From Opitutus terrae PB90-1 (GTDB taxonomy: Bacteria; Verrucomicrobiota; Verrucomicrobiia; Opitutales; Opitutaceae): DNA of 64,000 nucleotides. The stretch covers positions 1,054,001 through 1,118,000 of the forward strand of contig NC_010571.1 of assembly GCF_000019965.1 (NCBI RefSeq), in the 5' to 3' direction. Both the position numbers and the translations under genes were made by a program. Numbering within the stretch: the first letter of the stretch is position 1; the number at the start of each line of letters is the position of its first letter. This document shows positions 46,801 to 56,309 of the stretch, piece after piece. The notes under the pieces are model-generated. The model saw nothing but the letters and a program-made list of their open reading frames with translations, made no database searches and had not been told where the DNA came from.

Positions 46801-48484
46801 GCTGCCCGGTACGAAGGTGTATCCGTGGGTCGCAAAGACCCGCCACACCACCGCGGGTGTGGGTCTGATCTCGCCGCCGCCGCACCACGACATCTACTCG
46901 ATCGAGGATCTCGCCGAGCTGATCCACGACTTGAAGAACGGCAACCGCCAGGCACGCATCAGCGTGAAGCTCGTCGCCGAGGTCGGTGTGGGCACGATCG
47001 CGGCCGGTGTGGCGAAAGCGCATGCGGACGTCGTACTGATTTCCGGTTACGATGGCGGCACGGGCGCGTCGCCGCAAACGTCGATCACGCACGCCGGCCT
47101 GCCGTGGGAACTCGGGCTCGCCGAGACGCACCAGACACTCGTACTGAATAATCTCCGCTCGCGCATCGCGGTCGAGACCGATGGCCAGCTCAAGACTGGC
47201 CGCGACGTCGTCATCGCCGCGTTGCTCGGCGCCGAGGAGTTCGGCTTCGCCACCGGACCGCTCGTGGCGTCCGGCTGCATCATGATGCGCGTGTGCCATC
47301 TCAACACCTGTCCGACGGGCGTTGCCACGCAGGATCCGCGGCTCCGGGAGAAATTTACCGGCAAGCCGGAGCATGTCGTGAACTTCATGACGTTCATCGC
47401 GCAGGAGGTCCGCGAGATCATGGCCCAGCTCGGCTTCCGCACGATCGAGGAGATGATCGGCCACACCGAGCGACTCGAGGCCAAGCAGGCAATCGAGCAC
47501 TGGAAGGCGAAGGGGCTCGATTTCAGCAATATTCTCTACCAGCCCGAAGTCGGCCCCGAGGTTGGCCGGTTTTGTCAGGAGAAGCAGGATCACGGTCTGG
47601 CCAAGTCGCTCGACGTGACGACGCTGCTCGATCTCTGCAAACCGGCGATTGAGCGCGGCGAGAAGGTCATCGCCGAACTGCCGGTCCGCAACGTCAACCG
47701 CGTGGTCGGCACCATCACCGGCAGCGAGGTCACGCGGAAATACGGCGCGAAAGGCCTTCCCGCCGATACCATCCGGATCCACTTCAAGGGTTCGGCGGGC
47801 CAGAGCTTCGGCGCGTTCATGCCCCCGGGCATGACGTTCTCGATCGAGGGCGACGCGAACGACTATGTCGGCAAAGGCCTTTCGGGCGGCAAGATCATCG
47901 TGTATCCGCCGGCTGGTTCACCGTTCGATCCCTCGGAAAACATCATCGTCGGCAACGTGGCGCTCTATGGCGCGACGGCGGGTGAAGTCTATCTCCGCGG
48001 GCGCGCGGGCGAACGCTTCGCCGTGCGCAACTCCGGTGTCAACGCCGTCGTCGAAGGCGTGGGCGATCACGCTTGTGAATACATGACCGGAGGTCGCGTC
48101 GTGGTGCTCGGCTCGACGGGCCGCAACTTCGCGGCCGGCATGTCGGGCGGCGTCGCGTACGTCCTCGACGAAAGCGGAGGTTTCGCGCAACGCGTGAATC
48201 TGGCGATGGTCGGCCTCGAGAAGCTCGAAGCGCCGGCGGAAATCGCAGAGGTTCGCGCGCTGATCGAAAATCACCTCGCCTACACCAAGAGCGGGCGCGC
48301 GCAGCGCGTGCTCGATTTGTGGGACGCGATGGTACCAAGGTTCGTGAAGGTGCTGCCCAAGGACTACAAACGCATGCTCGCCTGCATCGAGCGCGCGCGC
48401 GGTCAGGGTCTCACCGGCGACGAAGCCGTCATGGCGGCGTTTGAGGAAAACGCCCGCGACCTCTCGCGCGTCGGCGGCAACTGA
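43826..48484 (+). CDS. gltB: Glutamate synthase (NADPH/ferredoxin) large subunit GltB
   Basis: Glutamine:2-oxoglutarate amidotransferase, 1552 aa. After a 41-residue leader, the Ntn nucleophile is C42 (EHDACGVGF), which implies removal of a propeptide. The central, FMN-binding synthase and C-terminal beta-helix domains follow; the 3Fe-4S cysteines lie in [17 protein letters not shown]. The start is GTG ([10 protein letters not shown]). gltD follows 84 bp downstream. Together they convert glutamine and 2-oxoglutarate into two glutamates. Confidence 0.97.
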   Translation: MNTTQPSESAQDQPGTGATARPSSVRPGKQGLYDPWFEHDACGVGFVVDMKGRKSNAIIKQGLQILTNLDHRGASGAEVNTGDGAGILLQMPHKFLADAAAAARFSLPESGHYGCGLVFLPRNPTTRRKLEEVFGGIVQSEGQILLGWRTLPTNHAMLGDTARSAEPYIRQVFIGRGKDIADDAAFERKLYVIRKRAYSEIRTTTFAGSETWYVPSLSSKTIVYKGMLTTEQLEQYFLDLQSPLMESALALVHSRFSTNTFPSWDRAHPYRYIAHNGEINTLRGNINWMHARQALFASELFGDDIKKILPIINPNGSDSSMFDNTLELLVLGGRSLAHAIMMMIPEPWSNHESMDPARRAFYQYHSCLMEPWDGPASIAFTDGKQIGAILDRNGLRPSRYYVTSDDLVIMASEAGVLDIPPEKVRQKGRLQPGRMFLVDIEQGRIIEDEEIKQQLAAERPYQEWLKANLVHLDELPAAPAVPPPDHETLLHRQIAFGYTFEDQRILLAPMARDGVEAIGSMGNDTPLAVLSNKPRLLYDYFKQLFAQVTNPPIDCIREEIITSAETRIGSEGNLLNPDPLACRRIELKWPVLTNEEFAKLRRLDQPGFKVGVIPILFRASRGDRGLAKSMEEICLIARRMIEDEENTVLILSDRGVTKDFAPIPALLAVAGLHHFLIREGLRTRISMILESGEAREVHHFSLLIGYGCSAINPYVAFETIDGMIQDGLLVNIDHKTACKNFVKAASKGVVKVMSKMGISAIQSYRGAQVFEAVGLRQDVIDHYFTWTPSRVGGIGLDVIAQEVLTRHRAAFPERPVNGHVLPVGGQYQWRSDGEYHLFNPESIHRLQKAVRTGSYAVFKEYSKIINDTSRNVATLRGLLDFKAGDSIPLEEVEPVESIVKRFKTGAMSYGSISKEAHETLAIAMNRLGGKSNTGEGGEDPERFIPLPNGDSKNSAIKQVASGRFGVTSEYLVNARELQIKMAQGAKPGEGGQLPGTKVYPWVAKTRHTTAGVGLISPPPHHDIYSIEDLAELIHDLKNGNRQARISVKLVAEVGVGTIAAGVAKAHADVVLISGYDGGTGASPQTSITHAGLPWELGLAETHQTLVLNNLRSRIAVETDGQLKTGRDVVIAALLGAEEFGFATGPLVASGCIMMRVCHLNTCPTGVATQDPRLREKFTGKPEHVVNFMTFIAQEVREIMAQLGFRTIEEMIGHTERLEAKQAIEHWKAKGLDFSNILYQPEVGPEVGRFCQEKQDHGLAKSLDVTTLLDLCKPAIERGEKVIAELPVRNVNRVVGTITGSEVTRKYGAKGLPADTIRIHFKGSAGQSFGAFMPPGMTFSIEGDANDYVGKGLSGGKIIVYPPAGSPFDPSENIIVGNVALYGATAGEVYLRGRAGERFAVRNSGVNAVVEGVGDHACEYMTGGRVVVLGSTGRNFAAGMSGGVAYVLDESGGFAQRVNLAMVGLEKLEAPAEIAEVRALIENHLAYTKSGRAQRVLDLWDAMVPRFVKVLPKDYKRMLACIERARGQGLTGDEAVMAAFEENARDLSRVGGN

Positions 48485-48568
48485 GCTGTACGATTTCGGC
48501 TCAAGCCATCGCCGACCGACCTGAAGTTTAGAACCTAATCTCCAACTTCCCTCTTCACCTTTCTCCTC

Positions 48569-50052
48569 ATGGGCAAACCCACTGGTTTCATCGAATACCT
48601 CCGCGAACTTCCCGTCGATCGTGCGCCACTCGAACGCGTCCGCGACTACAGGAGTTTCACCACCACATGGAGGAGAAAAAACTCCGGACGCAGGGCGCGC
48701 GCTGCATGGACTGCGGCGTACCATTTTGCCACACAGGCAAGCTGATCAGCGGCATGGCCTCGGGCTGCCCGATCAACAACCTCATCCCGGAATGGAACGA
48801 TCTCGTTTACCGCGGCCTCTGGAAAGAGGCGCTCGATCGTCTCCACAAGACGAATAACTTCCCCGACTTCACCGGCCGCGTCTGCCCGGCGCCGTGCGAA
48901 GGCTCGTGCGTGCTCGGCATCAACAATCCCCCGGTCACGATCAAGAATATCGAATATAGCATCATCGAGCGCGGTTGGGAGGAAGGCTGGGTGCTGCCCG
49001 AGCCGCCGAAGGTGCGCACCGGAAAGAAAGTGGCCGTGATCGGCTCGGGCCCCGCGGGCCTCTCGGCCGCCGCGCAGCTCAACAAGGCCGGCCACACCGT
49101 GACGGTGTTCGAACGGGCCGATCGTCCCGGCGGGTTGCTGATGTATGGCATCCCGAACATGAAGCTCGACAAGAAGGAGGTCGTGTTGCGCCGCGTGAAG
49201 CTGATGGAGCAGGAAGGCGTGAAGTTCATCTGCAACGCGAACGTCGGCGAAAATGTCGAGCCGCAGATTTTCCTGAAGGAGTACGACGCCACGGTGATCT
49301 GCACCGGCGCCACGCAGCCGCGCGATCTGCCGATCGAAGGCCGCAACCTCAAGGGCGTCCACTTCGCGATGGAGTTCCTCACCGCGAACACCCAGGCGCT
49401 GCTCAACGGCGGCGCCGAGCACAGCCCGATCCAGGCCAAGGGCAAGGACGTGATCGTCATCGGCGGCGGTGACACCGGCACGGACTGTGTTGGCACGTCG
49501 ATGCGCCACGGCGCCAAAAGCATCACGCAAATCGAGATTTTGCCGAAGCCACCGATGGATCGGGCGGCCGACAATCCCTGGCCCGAATGGCCGAAGGTCT
49601 ATCGCATGGACTACGGTCAGGAGGAAGCCGCGGCGAAGTTTGGCGCGGATCCGCGCATCTATCTCACGACGGTTAAGAAGTTCGTCGGCGACGAGAACGG
49701 CGCCCTCAAGGAACTCGTGACGGTCGAGATCAAGTGGGAGAAGAACGAGAAGGGCCAGTTCGTGCCGAAGGAGGTTCCCGGCACGGAGAAGACCCGGCCT
49801 GCGCAGCTCGTGCTGCTGGCGATGGGATTCCTCGGGCCCGAGCAAGCGCTGCTCAAGGAGATCAACCTCGAGACCGATGCGCGTTCGAACATCAAAGCCG
49901 AGCACGAGAAGTACACGACCAACCTCAAGGGTGTGTTCGCCGCCGGCGATTGCCGTCGTGGACAATCACTCGTGGTGTGGGCGATCAACGAAGGACGCGG
50001 CGCCGCCAGAGAATGTGACCGCTATCTGATGGGCGCGACCGATCTACCGTGA
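48569..50052 (+). CDS. gltD: Glutamate synthase small subunit GltD, apparent frameshift near start
   Basis: FAD/4Fe-4S subunit that passes electrons from NADPH to GltB. The N-terminal block [20 protein letters not shown] is in one frame and the rest, from [18 protein letters not shown] on, in another; one base appears to be missing around 48650-48653 (caggag; an added g would give Asp-Tyr-Arg-Glu-Phe). Downstream, the cysteine clusters CMDCG...CHTG and CPAPCEGSC, the FAD motif GSGPAGLSA and NADPH motif GGGDTGTD are intact. If the shift is real, translation could start at the ATG at 48667, losing about 33 residues but keeping all cysteines. A sequencing error is the simplest alternative. Confidence 0.88.
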
Positions 50053-50480
50053 CCGTGCAGGGCGCAGCCTGCTGCGCCTCCAAGTCCGCATGGGGGCCGC
50101 GCCGTCGGTTTTCTCCGCCAAGAACTCCTACCGGGCCACTCGCCGGCAAGTCGGCGAGACCGCTACGCCTGACCTCGACCCACCTAATGTGGAATCCAGC
50201 TCTGCACGCGCGAAACAACGGCCGCAATCTCCTCCCCCGCACGAACGCCCGACAAAAAGTGCCACGTAGCACGTGACACGTCGGAGACGCCAGCGGGAAC
50301 AAAAGAGAGGGAACCCACGTGGTCGGGTGCCTCCGATCTCACCCACTGGTTTGTCGGCGGCTGCGGCGAGCCGCAACGCCTGAGGCGGCGGGCTAGCGGA
50401 ACGTGAAAGAACGCCGGCGTCCGGCGGTTGCGGCGATTCAGCTTGGCGGGGCAGGGGATCGGCGCGAGCGTCGCGGGTTT
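50053..50480. repeat. Repeat-rich gap after gltD
   Basis: A 428-bp stretch with no convincing gene. A hairpin ggcgcag/ctgcgcc (50061-50078) follows gltD and may act as a terminator. A second dyad, ctcgccg/cggcgag, lies near 50140-50160. Around 50253-50286 an unusual gtgccacgtagcacgtgaca stretch forms overlapping cacgt/acgtg dyads. All look like dispersed short repeats. Confidence 0.5.
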
Positions 50481-51188
50481 ATGTCGACCGCCGTCCTCCC
50501 CGCCGAAGCACCGTGGCGTGCCGGCTTGCGCAGCGCGCGAGCCAATCTGCTGCCGGGCTTCGTGCTGCAGATCACGGCGCTCGCCCTCGTCACGGCGTAC
50601 TACCAGCACGACGGTACGCGCGCGTTGCTCGGCCGGCTGGCGGCATGGCGCACCGAGGTGGGTATCGCGTCCGCCGTGTTGACGACGGGCCTGTTTGGCG
50701 GGCTGCTCCCCGTGCTTTATTTGCGGGCGCGGAGGGCGACGCGCGCTCAATACACGTGGCGCCAGGGCCTCGCGATCACCCTCTTCTGGGCCTACAAAGG
50801 CGCCGAGGTGGAGATCCTCTACCGGCTGCTGGCGCGCTACGTCGGCGAGGGGCACGACGTGGCAACGATCGCGATCAAAACCTCCATCGACCAATTCGTC
50901 TACTGCCCGCTGCTGGCCGTGCCCTTCACGGCGCTGATGTATGAGTGGACCACCGCGCATTTTCGCGGCTCGGTCGTGGCGGAGGATTTTCGCGCCGGGC
51001 GCTGGATCCGACGGCGCGTGGTGCCGGTGCTGATCTCCAACATCGGCGTGTGGCTGCCCGCGGCGTGCATCATTTACTCACTGCCCACTCCGCTGCAGCT
51101 GCCGTTGCAGAACTTGGTGCTGTGTTTCTTCACGCTACTGGTGGCGCACCAGACCAAGCGCTCCGCCGAGCACGAGTCGCTCGCATGA
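50481..51188 (+). CDS. Mpv17/PMP22-like membrane protein
   Basis: A 235-aa protein with four or five hydrophobic segments. The C-terminal half has the layout of the eukaryotic Mpv17/PMP22 family: IKTSIDQFVYCPLLAVPF (compare the K-x3-DQ-x-P block), a polar region, then VPVLISNIGVWLPAACIIY and a last helix after PTPLQLPLQN. Mpv17 proteins are organelle membrane proteins whose transport function is disputed. The ATG is chosen inside a longer frame. The family call rests on spacing and a few residues, so it is tentative. Confidence 0.5.
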   Translation: MSTAVLPAEAPWRAGLRSARANLLPGFVLQITALALVTAYYQHDGTRALLGRLAAWRTEVGIASAVLTTGLFGGLLPVLYLRARRATRAQYTWRQGLAITLFWAYKGAEVEILYRLLARYVGEGHDVATIAIKTSIDQFVYCPLLAVPFTALMYEWTTAHFRGSVVAEDFRAGRWIRRRVVPVLISNIGVWLPAACIIYSLPTPLQLPLQNLVLCFFTLLVAHQTKRSAEHESLA

Positions 51189-51269
51189 GAGCCGATCCGC
51201 GCTGAATTGTTACGGAGAAGTCATCGCGGAATAGATGCGGCAGGTTTTGCGTCTCACCGTAAAACTACC

Positions 51270-53507
51270 ATGGTCCCGCACATGTCCGCGTTCTGTTCGT
51301 TCGCTCCGAACTGGTTGAGGTTGCGCCTGCTTGTCGGGCTCATCGCCCTCGGCTGGCTGCAAACGGCGACGGCGGCGCTGCCGTCGCCCGAAACCCACGT
51401 GCAGGGGTCCTTGGTTTCCGCCGACGCTTCCATCCAGCCGGGCCGGCCGTTCACGGTGGCACTGCGGCTCGAGCACGAACCACACTGGCACACCTACTGG
51501 CTCAATCCGGGCACGGGCCTCGCCACGACGCTCGCCTGGAAACTGCCGGCCGGGTTCACCGCCGGCGACATCCAATGGCCGGCGCCGATCGTCCTCAAGG
51601 ATCGCAGCGGCACAGTCGTGGGCAACGGCTACGAGGGCGAAACCCTGCTGCTGGTCACGATCACTCCGCCCGCCACGCTCGCCACCGGCACCGAGGTCCG
51701 GCTCGAAGCCGACGCGGAGTGGCTGATGTGCAGCGATGTCTGCATCCCGGGAGGCCAGGCTCTCTCACTCACGCTGCCCGTGCGCGGCGATCCGCCGTCA
51801 CCGAATCCCCCTTGGCACGAAAAAATCGCCGCGACGGCCGCCGGACTACCGCGTCCGCCCGAACAATGGAAAGTCACCGCGAGCCGGGACGAGAAGAACA
51901 TCACGCTCCACATCACGCCCACGGCGGACCGCCCCACACAAGTGCCGGAGCAGCTGCATTTCTTTGCGGATGACAACCTCGTGGCCTATGAACTGCCGCA
52001 GACCACGCAGCCCGCTGGAACGGCAGGCTCCGCCCGGGTCGGTTTCATCCTGACCGCGCCGGTTTCGCCGGACGGACCCCAGAACGCCACGGAACTTCGC
52101 GGCGTGCTCACGTCGGAAAACGGCTGGCGCGCCGACGGCTCGATGCGCGGGCTGCGCATCGACGTGCCCCTCACGGTCGCGAGCACCGCACCCGGCGCGA
52201 GCCTCAGCACGGCGGAGCGCGGAGCTCCGACCCCGGGCAGCACCGCGGCCGCCGTGACGCCCGCGAACTCCGGGTTGTTGGCGACGCTGCTGCTGGCGTT
52301 TGTCGGTGGGCTGATCCTCAACCTCATGCCCTGCGTGTTCCCGGTGTTGGGCATCAAGATTCTCGGGTTCGTCAACCAAGCCGGCCACGCGCGCAGCAAG
52401 GTCGTGGCCCACGGACTCGTGTTCACGCTCGGCGTGCTGTTGTCCTTTTGGGTGCTCGCGGGCGCGCTGGCGATTCTGCGCGCCGGCGGCGATCAGCTCG
52501 GCTGGGGTTTCCAGCTGCAATCGCCCGCCTTCGTCTTTTCGCTCACGGTGCTGTTGCTCGTGTTCGCGATGAACATGAGCGGCGTGTTCGAGTTTGGCCT
52601 GCGCGCCACGAGCGTCGGCGGCGAACTGCAGACAAAATCCGGCCTCGCCGGCTCGTTTTTCACCGGCGTGCTCGCCACCGTGGTGGCGACCCCTTGCTCA
52701 GCGCCGTTTCTCGCGCCTGCGCTCGGTGCGGCACTGGCGCTTTCCACGATCGAATCGTTCACGATCTTCACCGCCATCGCGCTCGGGCTCGCCACACCCT
52801 ATCTGCTGCTCTCGATTTTTCCCGGCGCGGTTAAAATCCTGCCGCGACCGGGCGCGTGGATGGAGGGCTTCAAGCAGTTCATGGCGTTTCCACTTTACGC
52901 CACCGTTGCGTACCTCGTGTGGGTGCTGGCCGGCCAGGTGAGTGAAGAAGGTTTCCAGCAGGTGCTTTTCGGCCTCGTGCTCGTTGCGCTGGGCGTGTGG
53001 ATCTACGGTCGTTGGAGCATGCCGGGCGCGTCGCCCGCGCGGGTCCGCTCCGGCGCCACCGCGCTGGTCCTGGTGGCCGCCCTCGGATTGTGGCTGGGCT
53101 GGCCCCAAGCCACGCTGACGCAGACTCCCGGGAGCGTGACTTCGGCCGGCGTCGCCTGGCAGCCGTGGAGCCCGGAGGCGGTGCAGCAACTCCGCGCTGA
53201 AGGCCGAATCGTCTACGTGGACTTCACCGCGCGCTGGTGCGCGACATGCCAGACCAACAAGAAACTCGTCTTCCACTCTGACGAGGTGCTGCAAACGTTC
53301 GCGCACAAGAAAGTCGCCGCGCTCCGCGCCGATTGGACCAACAAGGATCCGCGGATCACCGCCGAACTCGCGCGCTACGGTCGCAGCGCCGTGCCGTTTA
53401 ACGTGATCTGGCTCCCCGGTCGCAATGAGCCGGTGATCCTGCCGGAGATCCTCACGCCCGGGACCGTGCTGGAGGCGCTCCAGAGTGAGACCGTCGCGGT
53501 GCAGTAG
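51270..53507 (+). CDS. DsbD/ScsB-like thiol:disulfide interchange protein
   Basis: Moves reducing power across the inner membrane to periplasmic thiols. The 745-aa protein has a signal peptide, an N-terminal periplasmic domain with C-x3-C (WLMCSDVCIPG), a membrane domain with the paired Cys blocks LMPCVFPVLG and VATPCSAPFLAPALG, and a C-terminal thioredoxin domain with ARWCATCQTNK. The order is that of DsbD-type reductases. ATG at MVPHMSAF is chosen. A strong hairpin follows the stop. It could serve cytochrome c maturation or disulfide repair. Confidence 0.9.
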   Translation: MVPHMSAFCSFAPNWLRLRLLVGLIALGWLQTATAALPSPETHVQGSLVSADASIQPGRPFTVALRLEHEPHWHTYWLNPGTGLATTLAWKLPAGFTAGDIQWPAPIVLKDRSGTVVGNGYEGETLLLVTITPPATLATGTEVRLEADAEWLMCSDVCIPGGQALSLTLPVRGDPPSPNPPWHEKIAATAAGLPRPPEQWKVTASRDEKNITLHITPTADRPTQVPEQLHFFADDNLVAYELPQTTQPAGTAGSARVGFILTAPVSPDGPQNATELRGVLTSENGWRADGSMRGLRIDVPLTVASTAPGASLSTAERGAPTPGSTAAAVTPANSGLLATLLLAFVGGLILNLMPCVFPVLGIKILGFVNQAGHARSKVVAHGLVFTLGVLLSFWVLAGALAILRAGGDQLGWGFQLQSPAFVFSLTVLLLVFAMNMSGVFEFGLRATSVGGELQTKSGLAGSFFTGVLATVVATPCSAPFLAPALGAALALSTIESFTIFTAIALGLATPYLLLSIFPGAVKILPRPGAWMEGFKQFMAFPLYATVAYLVWVLAGQVSEEGFQQVLFGLVLVALGVWIYGRWSMPGASPARVRSGATALVLVAALGLWLGWPQATLTQTPGSVTSAGVAWQPWSPEAVQQLRAEGRIVYVDFTARWCATCQTNKKLVFHSDEVLQTFAHKKVAALRADWTNKDPRITAELARYGRSAVPFNVIWLPGRNEPVILPEILTPGTVLEALQSETVAVQ

Positions 53508-53514
53508 ACTGCCA

Positions 53515-53549
53515 CCGGCGCGCAGCCTGGCGGATTGCGCGCCGGGTTT
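53515..53549 (+). terminator. Terminator after the DsbD-like gene
   Basis: Perfect 10-bp arms ccggcgcgca and tgcgcgccgg around an 11-nt loop, followed by gtttgtgtgt. Confidence 0.7.
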
Positions 53550-53621
53550 GTGTGTCATCCTCCGACGGTCGTCGGAAGCGCTCGCAACCTCGACCCGGTC
53601 GCTGCGTAATTCCTTGCTCGT

Positions 53622-54683
53622 ATGACCGATCACCCCCTCGCCGTATCGCCGCTCGGATTCGGCATCATCGGTCTCGGCATGATCGCCGACTACCACGCTC
53701 GTGCAATCGCCGCTGCGCGGGGCGGCAAGCTGGTCGCCGTTGCCAGCCGGTCGCTGGCGAAGGCACAAGCGTTCGCCCAGAAACACGGCGCCGCTTTCGC
53801 GACGGATGATTTTCACCAGCTCCTCGCGCGGCCGGACGTGGACGCGGTCTGCATCACGACGCCGAACGCGGCACATTACGAACCGGCGCTCGCCGCGATC
53901 CGCGCGGGCAAACATCTCGTGCTCGAGAAGCCGATCGAGGTCACGGTCGAGCGGACGGATGAGATCATCGCGGCTGCCGAGCAGGCGGGGGTGAAACTCG
54001 CGCCGATTTTCCAAAGCCGGTTTGGCGAAGGTGCGCGTCGCCTGAAAGCTGCGTTGACCGCCGGCCGGTTCGGCCGGTTGGCCCTGTGCAGCGCGTATAT
54101 CAAATGGCAGCGCACGCCACAGTACTACGAAGGCGGGTGGCATGGGGTGGCCGCGCTCAACGGCGGCGGCGTGGCGATGAACCAGGCCATCCACGCGATC
54201 GACCTGCTGCAGTGGTTCGCGGGAATGCCGCAAGAGGTGTTCGCGCTCGCCGGCCGCTGCGTGCACTCCGGCATTGAAGGTGAGGATACGCTAGCTGCCA
54301 CGCTGCACTTTGCCCACGGTGCTTTCGGCACGATCGAGGCCAGCACCGCCGTATTTCCGGGCTGGAGCCAGTGCCTCGATCTCTGCGGCGAACACGGCTC
54401 CGTTCGGCTCGAGGATGACCGGCTCGTGCGCTGGGACTTTCGCGAGCCGCGACCCGAAGACACCGCGATCCGGGCCGGCGCCGGCGACATTACGATTCGC
54501 TCCGGCGCCGGCGCGCCCAACGCGATCGGCATCGAGGGCCACTGCCGGCAGATTCAGGATCTGATCGATGCTGTGGCCGAAAATCGGCCCGTCGCGATCC
54601 CGCCCCGCGAAGCGCGCAATGCCATCGCGATCATCGGCGCGCTCTACGCCTCGGCGGCACGGCGAATCCCCGTCCGGTTGTAA
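53622..54683 (+). CDS. Gfo/Idh/MocA-family oxidoreductase
   Basis: NAD(P)-dependent sugar or inositol dehydrogenase of 353 aa. The Rossmann motif GIIGLGMIADYHARAI (about 14-29), the family block TPNAAHYEPALAAIRAGKH with EKPIEVT, and a C-terminal alpha/beta domain (GGVAMNQAIHAIDLLQWF) with the catalytic-type His are present. The substrate cannot be told. It stands alone between a terminator and the HDOD gene. Confidence 0.88.
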   Translation: MTDHPLAVSPLGFGIIGLGMIADYHARAIAAARGGKLVAVASRSLAKAQAFAQKHGAAFATDDFHQLLARPDVDAVCITTPNAAHYEPALAAIRAGKHLVLEKPIEVTVERTDEIIAAAEQAGVKLAPIFQSRFGEGARRLKAALTAGRFGRLALCSAYIKWQRTPQYYEGGWHGVAALNGGGVAMNQAIHAIDLLQWFAGMPQEVFALAGRCVHSGIEGEDTLAATLHFAHGAFGTIEASTAVFPGWSQCLDLCGEHGSVRLEDDRLVRWDFREPRPEDTAIRAGAGDITIRSGAGAPNAIGIEGHCRQIQDLIDAVAENRPVAIPPREARNAIAIIGALYASAARRIPVRL

Positions 54684-54894
54684 CGTTCCTTTTCGCTGCG
54701 TGATCGCCGCTGCGCTGCGGCTCCGCCCGGCCCGAACGCACGCGCGCTGTCATGGCGGCGTTCGGCCACGTTGCTTTTTCACCGGGCGCGCGCCTGCCTG
54801 CGCCATTGCCTGCGTTTGCGCGCTGACGCTCAAGGGAATGGGCAGCGGACGCGGACCGGGGCGGGAAATACTTTTGCTTTCTCCGGCGTGGCCG

Positions 54895-55788
54895 ATGTTA
54901 GATGGGGTCACTTCCGTGTTTTTCCCCGAAAACTCCCCCAACTACTCCACGCCCGAACGGCTGGTTGCTGCGATGGGTCAGTTGCCCCCCATGGCGCAGG
55001 TACTCTCGCGTTTGCAGCGGCTGCTGTCGGATACGAATTCCGGTCTCGATGACATTGCGGCATTGATTCGCCTCGATCCGGCGATGACCACGCGCGTCAT
55101 TCAGATCAGCAACAGCGCCTGGTTCGGGCGCGGTGGCGGTTGCCGCACGATCGAGATGGCCGTGAACCGCGTCGGCTTTCGCGAAGTGTATCACGTCGTG
55201 GCCGTGGCGGCGTCGGGCGCGATCGTCGCGCAGCCGCTGGCGGCTTACGGACGCGACGCGCTCACGATGTGGCGTGAGTCCGTCGCCGGGGCCTTCGCGG
55301 CCGAGACGCTCGCGGAACGGCTGGGCGAGGATACCGCGGTCGCCTATATGAGCGGACTGCTGCATGGCATCGGCCGGCTGGCGATCAACAAGTGCCTGAT
55401 CGGCGCCGATGGTCATCCCGTGAAGATGCTCGCGGATGAAGGATTCCCGCGCGACCACAGCGGCGCGGAAAACGCGCTCCTCGGTTTTACGCAGGCGGAT
55501 GTCGGCGCCTGCATGTTGGAGAAATGGGCCTTCGCCGCGGAAAATGTCGAATCGGTGCGACACCAGTACGAGCCCCTCGAAGCCGAGGAGCCGCACGACC
55601 GGATGTCCGCAGTGGTTTACTGCGCACGCTATCTCCGCAGTGCGGTGAATCAGCCGGAGGTCGAGATCGAGGCGCCCGGTCTCGATGACGTGCTCGCTGC
55701 ATTGCGGCTCGATCGCGAGGAGTTGCTCGGTTTCCTGCCGGTGCTGGAGAATCAGGTCTCCCGCGCGATGCAGATCATGAAGGTGTAG
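54895..55788 (+). CDS. HDOD-domain signalling protein
   Basis: A 297-aa protein made of one HDOD domain (LPPMAQVLSRLQRLL, DPAMTTRVIQISNSAWFG, IEMAVNRVGFREVYHVV, GLLHGIGRLAINKCL). HDOD proteins resemble HD phosphohydrolases without clear catalysis and often act in signal transduction. The ATG (MLDGVTSVFF) is chosen; the frame is open upstream but without homology. There is no attached receiver or kinase domain. Confidence 0.8.
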   Translation: MLDGVTSVFFPENSPNYSTPERLVAAMGQLPPMAQVLSRLQRLLSDTNSGLDDIAALIRLDPAMTTRVIQISNSAWFGRGGGCRTIEMAVNRVGFREVYHVVAVAASGAIVAQPLAAYGRDALTMWRESVAGAFAAETLAERLGEDTAVAYMSGLLHGIGRLAINKCLIGADGHPVKMLADEGFPRDHSGAENALLGFTQADVGACMLEKWAFAAENVESVRHQYEPLEAEEPHDRMSAVVYCARYLRSAVNQPEVEIEAPGLDDVLAALRLDREELLGFLPVLENQVSRAMQIMKV

Positions 55789-55824
55789 GGCATTCCAGCA
55801 ACCGCGGCTGCATCTGGCTGCGGC

Positions 55825-55869
55825 GTAGACCTGCTCGATGAGCAGACGTCCGGCCACCGGCCGGCCTAC
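55825..55869. repeat. Palindromic GTAG...CTAC element
   Basis: A gtagacctgctc/gatgagcag stem is followed by cggcc/ggccg and ends in ctac, in the gap between the HDOD gene and the DUF59 gene. It matches the layout of other elements in the window. Nothing else is recognised in this 194-bp gap. Confidence 0.5.
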
Positions 55870-55982
55870 AGCCGCTACGTCCTGGTTTGAAACGCCGCGC
55901 TACAATTCGCGGACTCCGGCTGAGATCGCCTCGTTCCCTTCACACGCCCGCAGCCACCGCTGCGGACGAATGCCCATGCCGG

Positions 55983-56309
55983 TTACTCGGCAGGCGGCGG
56001 TTCTTGCCAACCGAGATGCGCCCGCCCCTCCGGCGTGAGCCGCTCAGGTGTCCAGGGCGGCTCCCACACGACCTCCACGCGAACCTCCTGCGCGCCCGGC
56101 AACGCGGCGAGGGCCGTCCGCGTGCCTTCGAGGATCATGCCGCCCGCCGGACACCCCGGCGAGGTGAACGTCATCGTCACGCCGATGTCGTGACCGTTCG
56201 TCTCCACGGAATAAACGAGCCCAAGATCGACGATGCTCAGGCCGAACTCGGGATCGGGAATCGTGCCCAGCGTTCGCCAGATCAGATCGGAATCAACCGC
56301 AGTGTTCAT
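55983..56309 (-). CDS. DUF59/MIP18-family iron-sulfur assembly protein (SufT/PaaD-like)
   Basis: A 108-aa protein of the MIP18 family: DSDLIWRTLGTIPDPEFGLS, SIVDLGLVYSVE and the conserved Cys in TFTSPGCPAGGM. Members help insert Fe-S clusters. The ATG overlaps the NnrS-like stop (ATGA), so translation is coupled and the gene is the last of a four-gene operon. The C-terminal WEPPWTPERLTPEGRAHLGW is also typical of these small proteins. Confidence 0.87.
   Translation of the reverse strand: MNTAVDSDLIWRTLGTIPDPEFGLSIVDLGLVYSVETNGHDIGVTMTFTSPGCPAGGMILEGTRTALAALPGAQEVRVEVVWEPPWTPERLTPEGRAHLGWQEPPPAE

Noticed and set aside
50053-50480. CRISPR-like or small-gene content in the gap after gltD
   Set aside because: The repeats are unrelated palindromes without regular spacing, and the short frames show no coding features.
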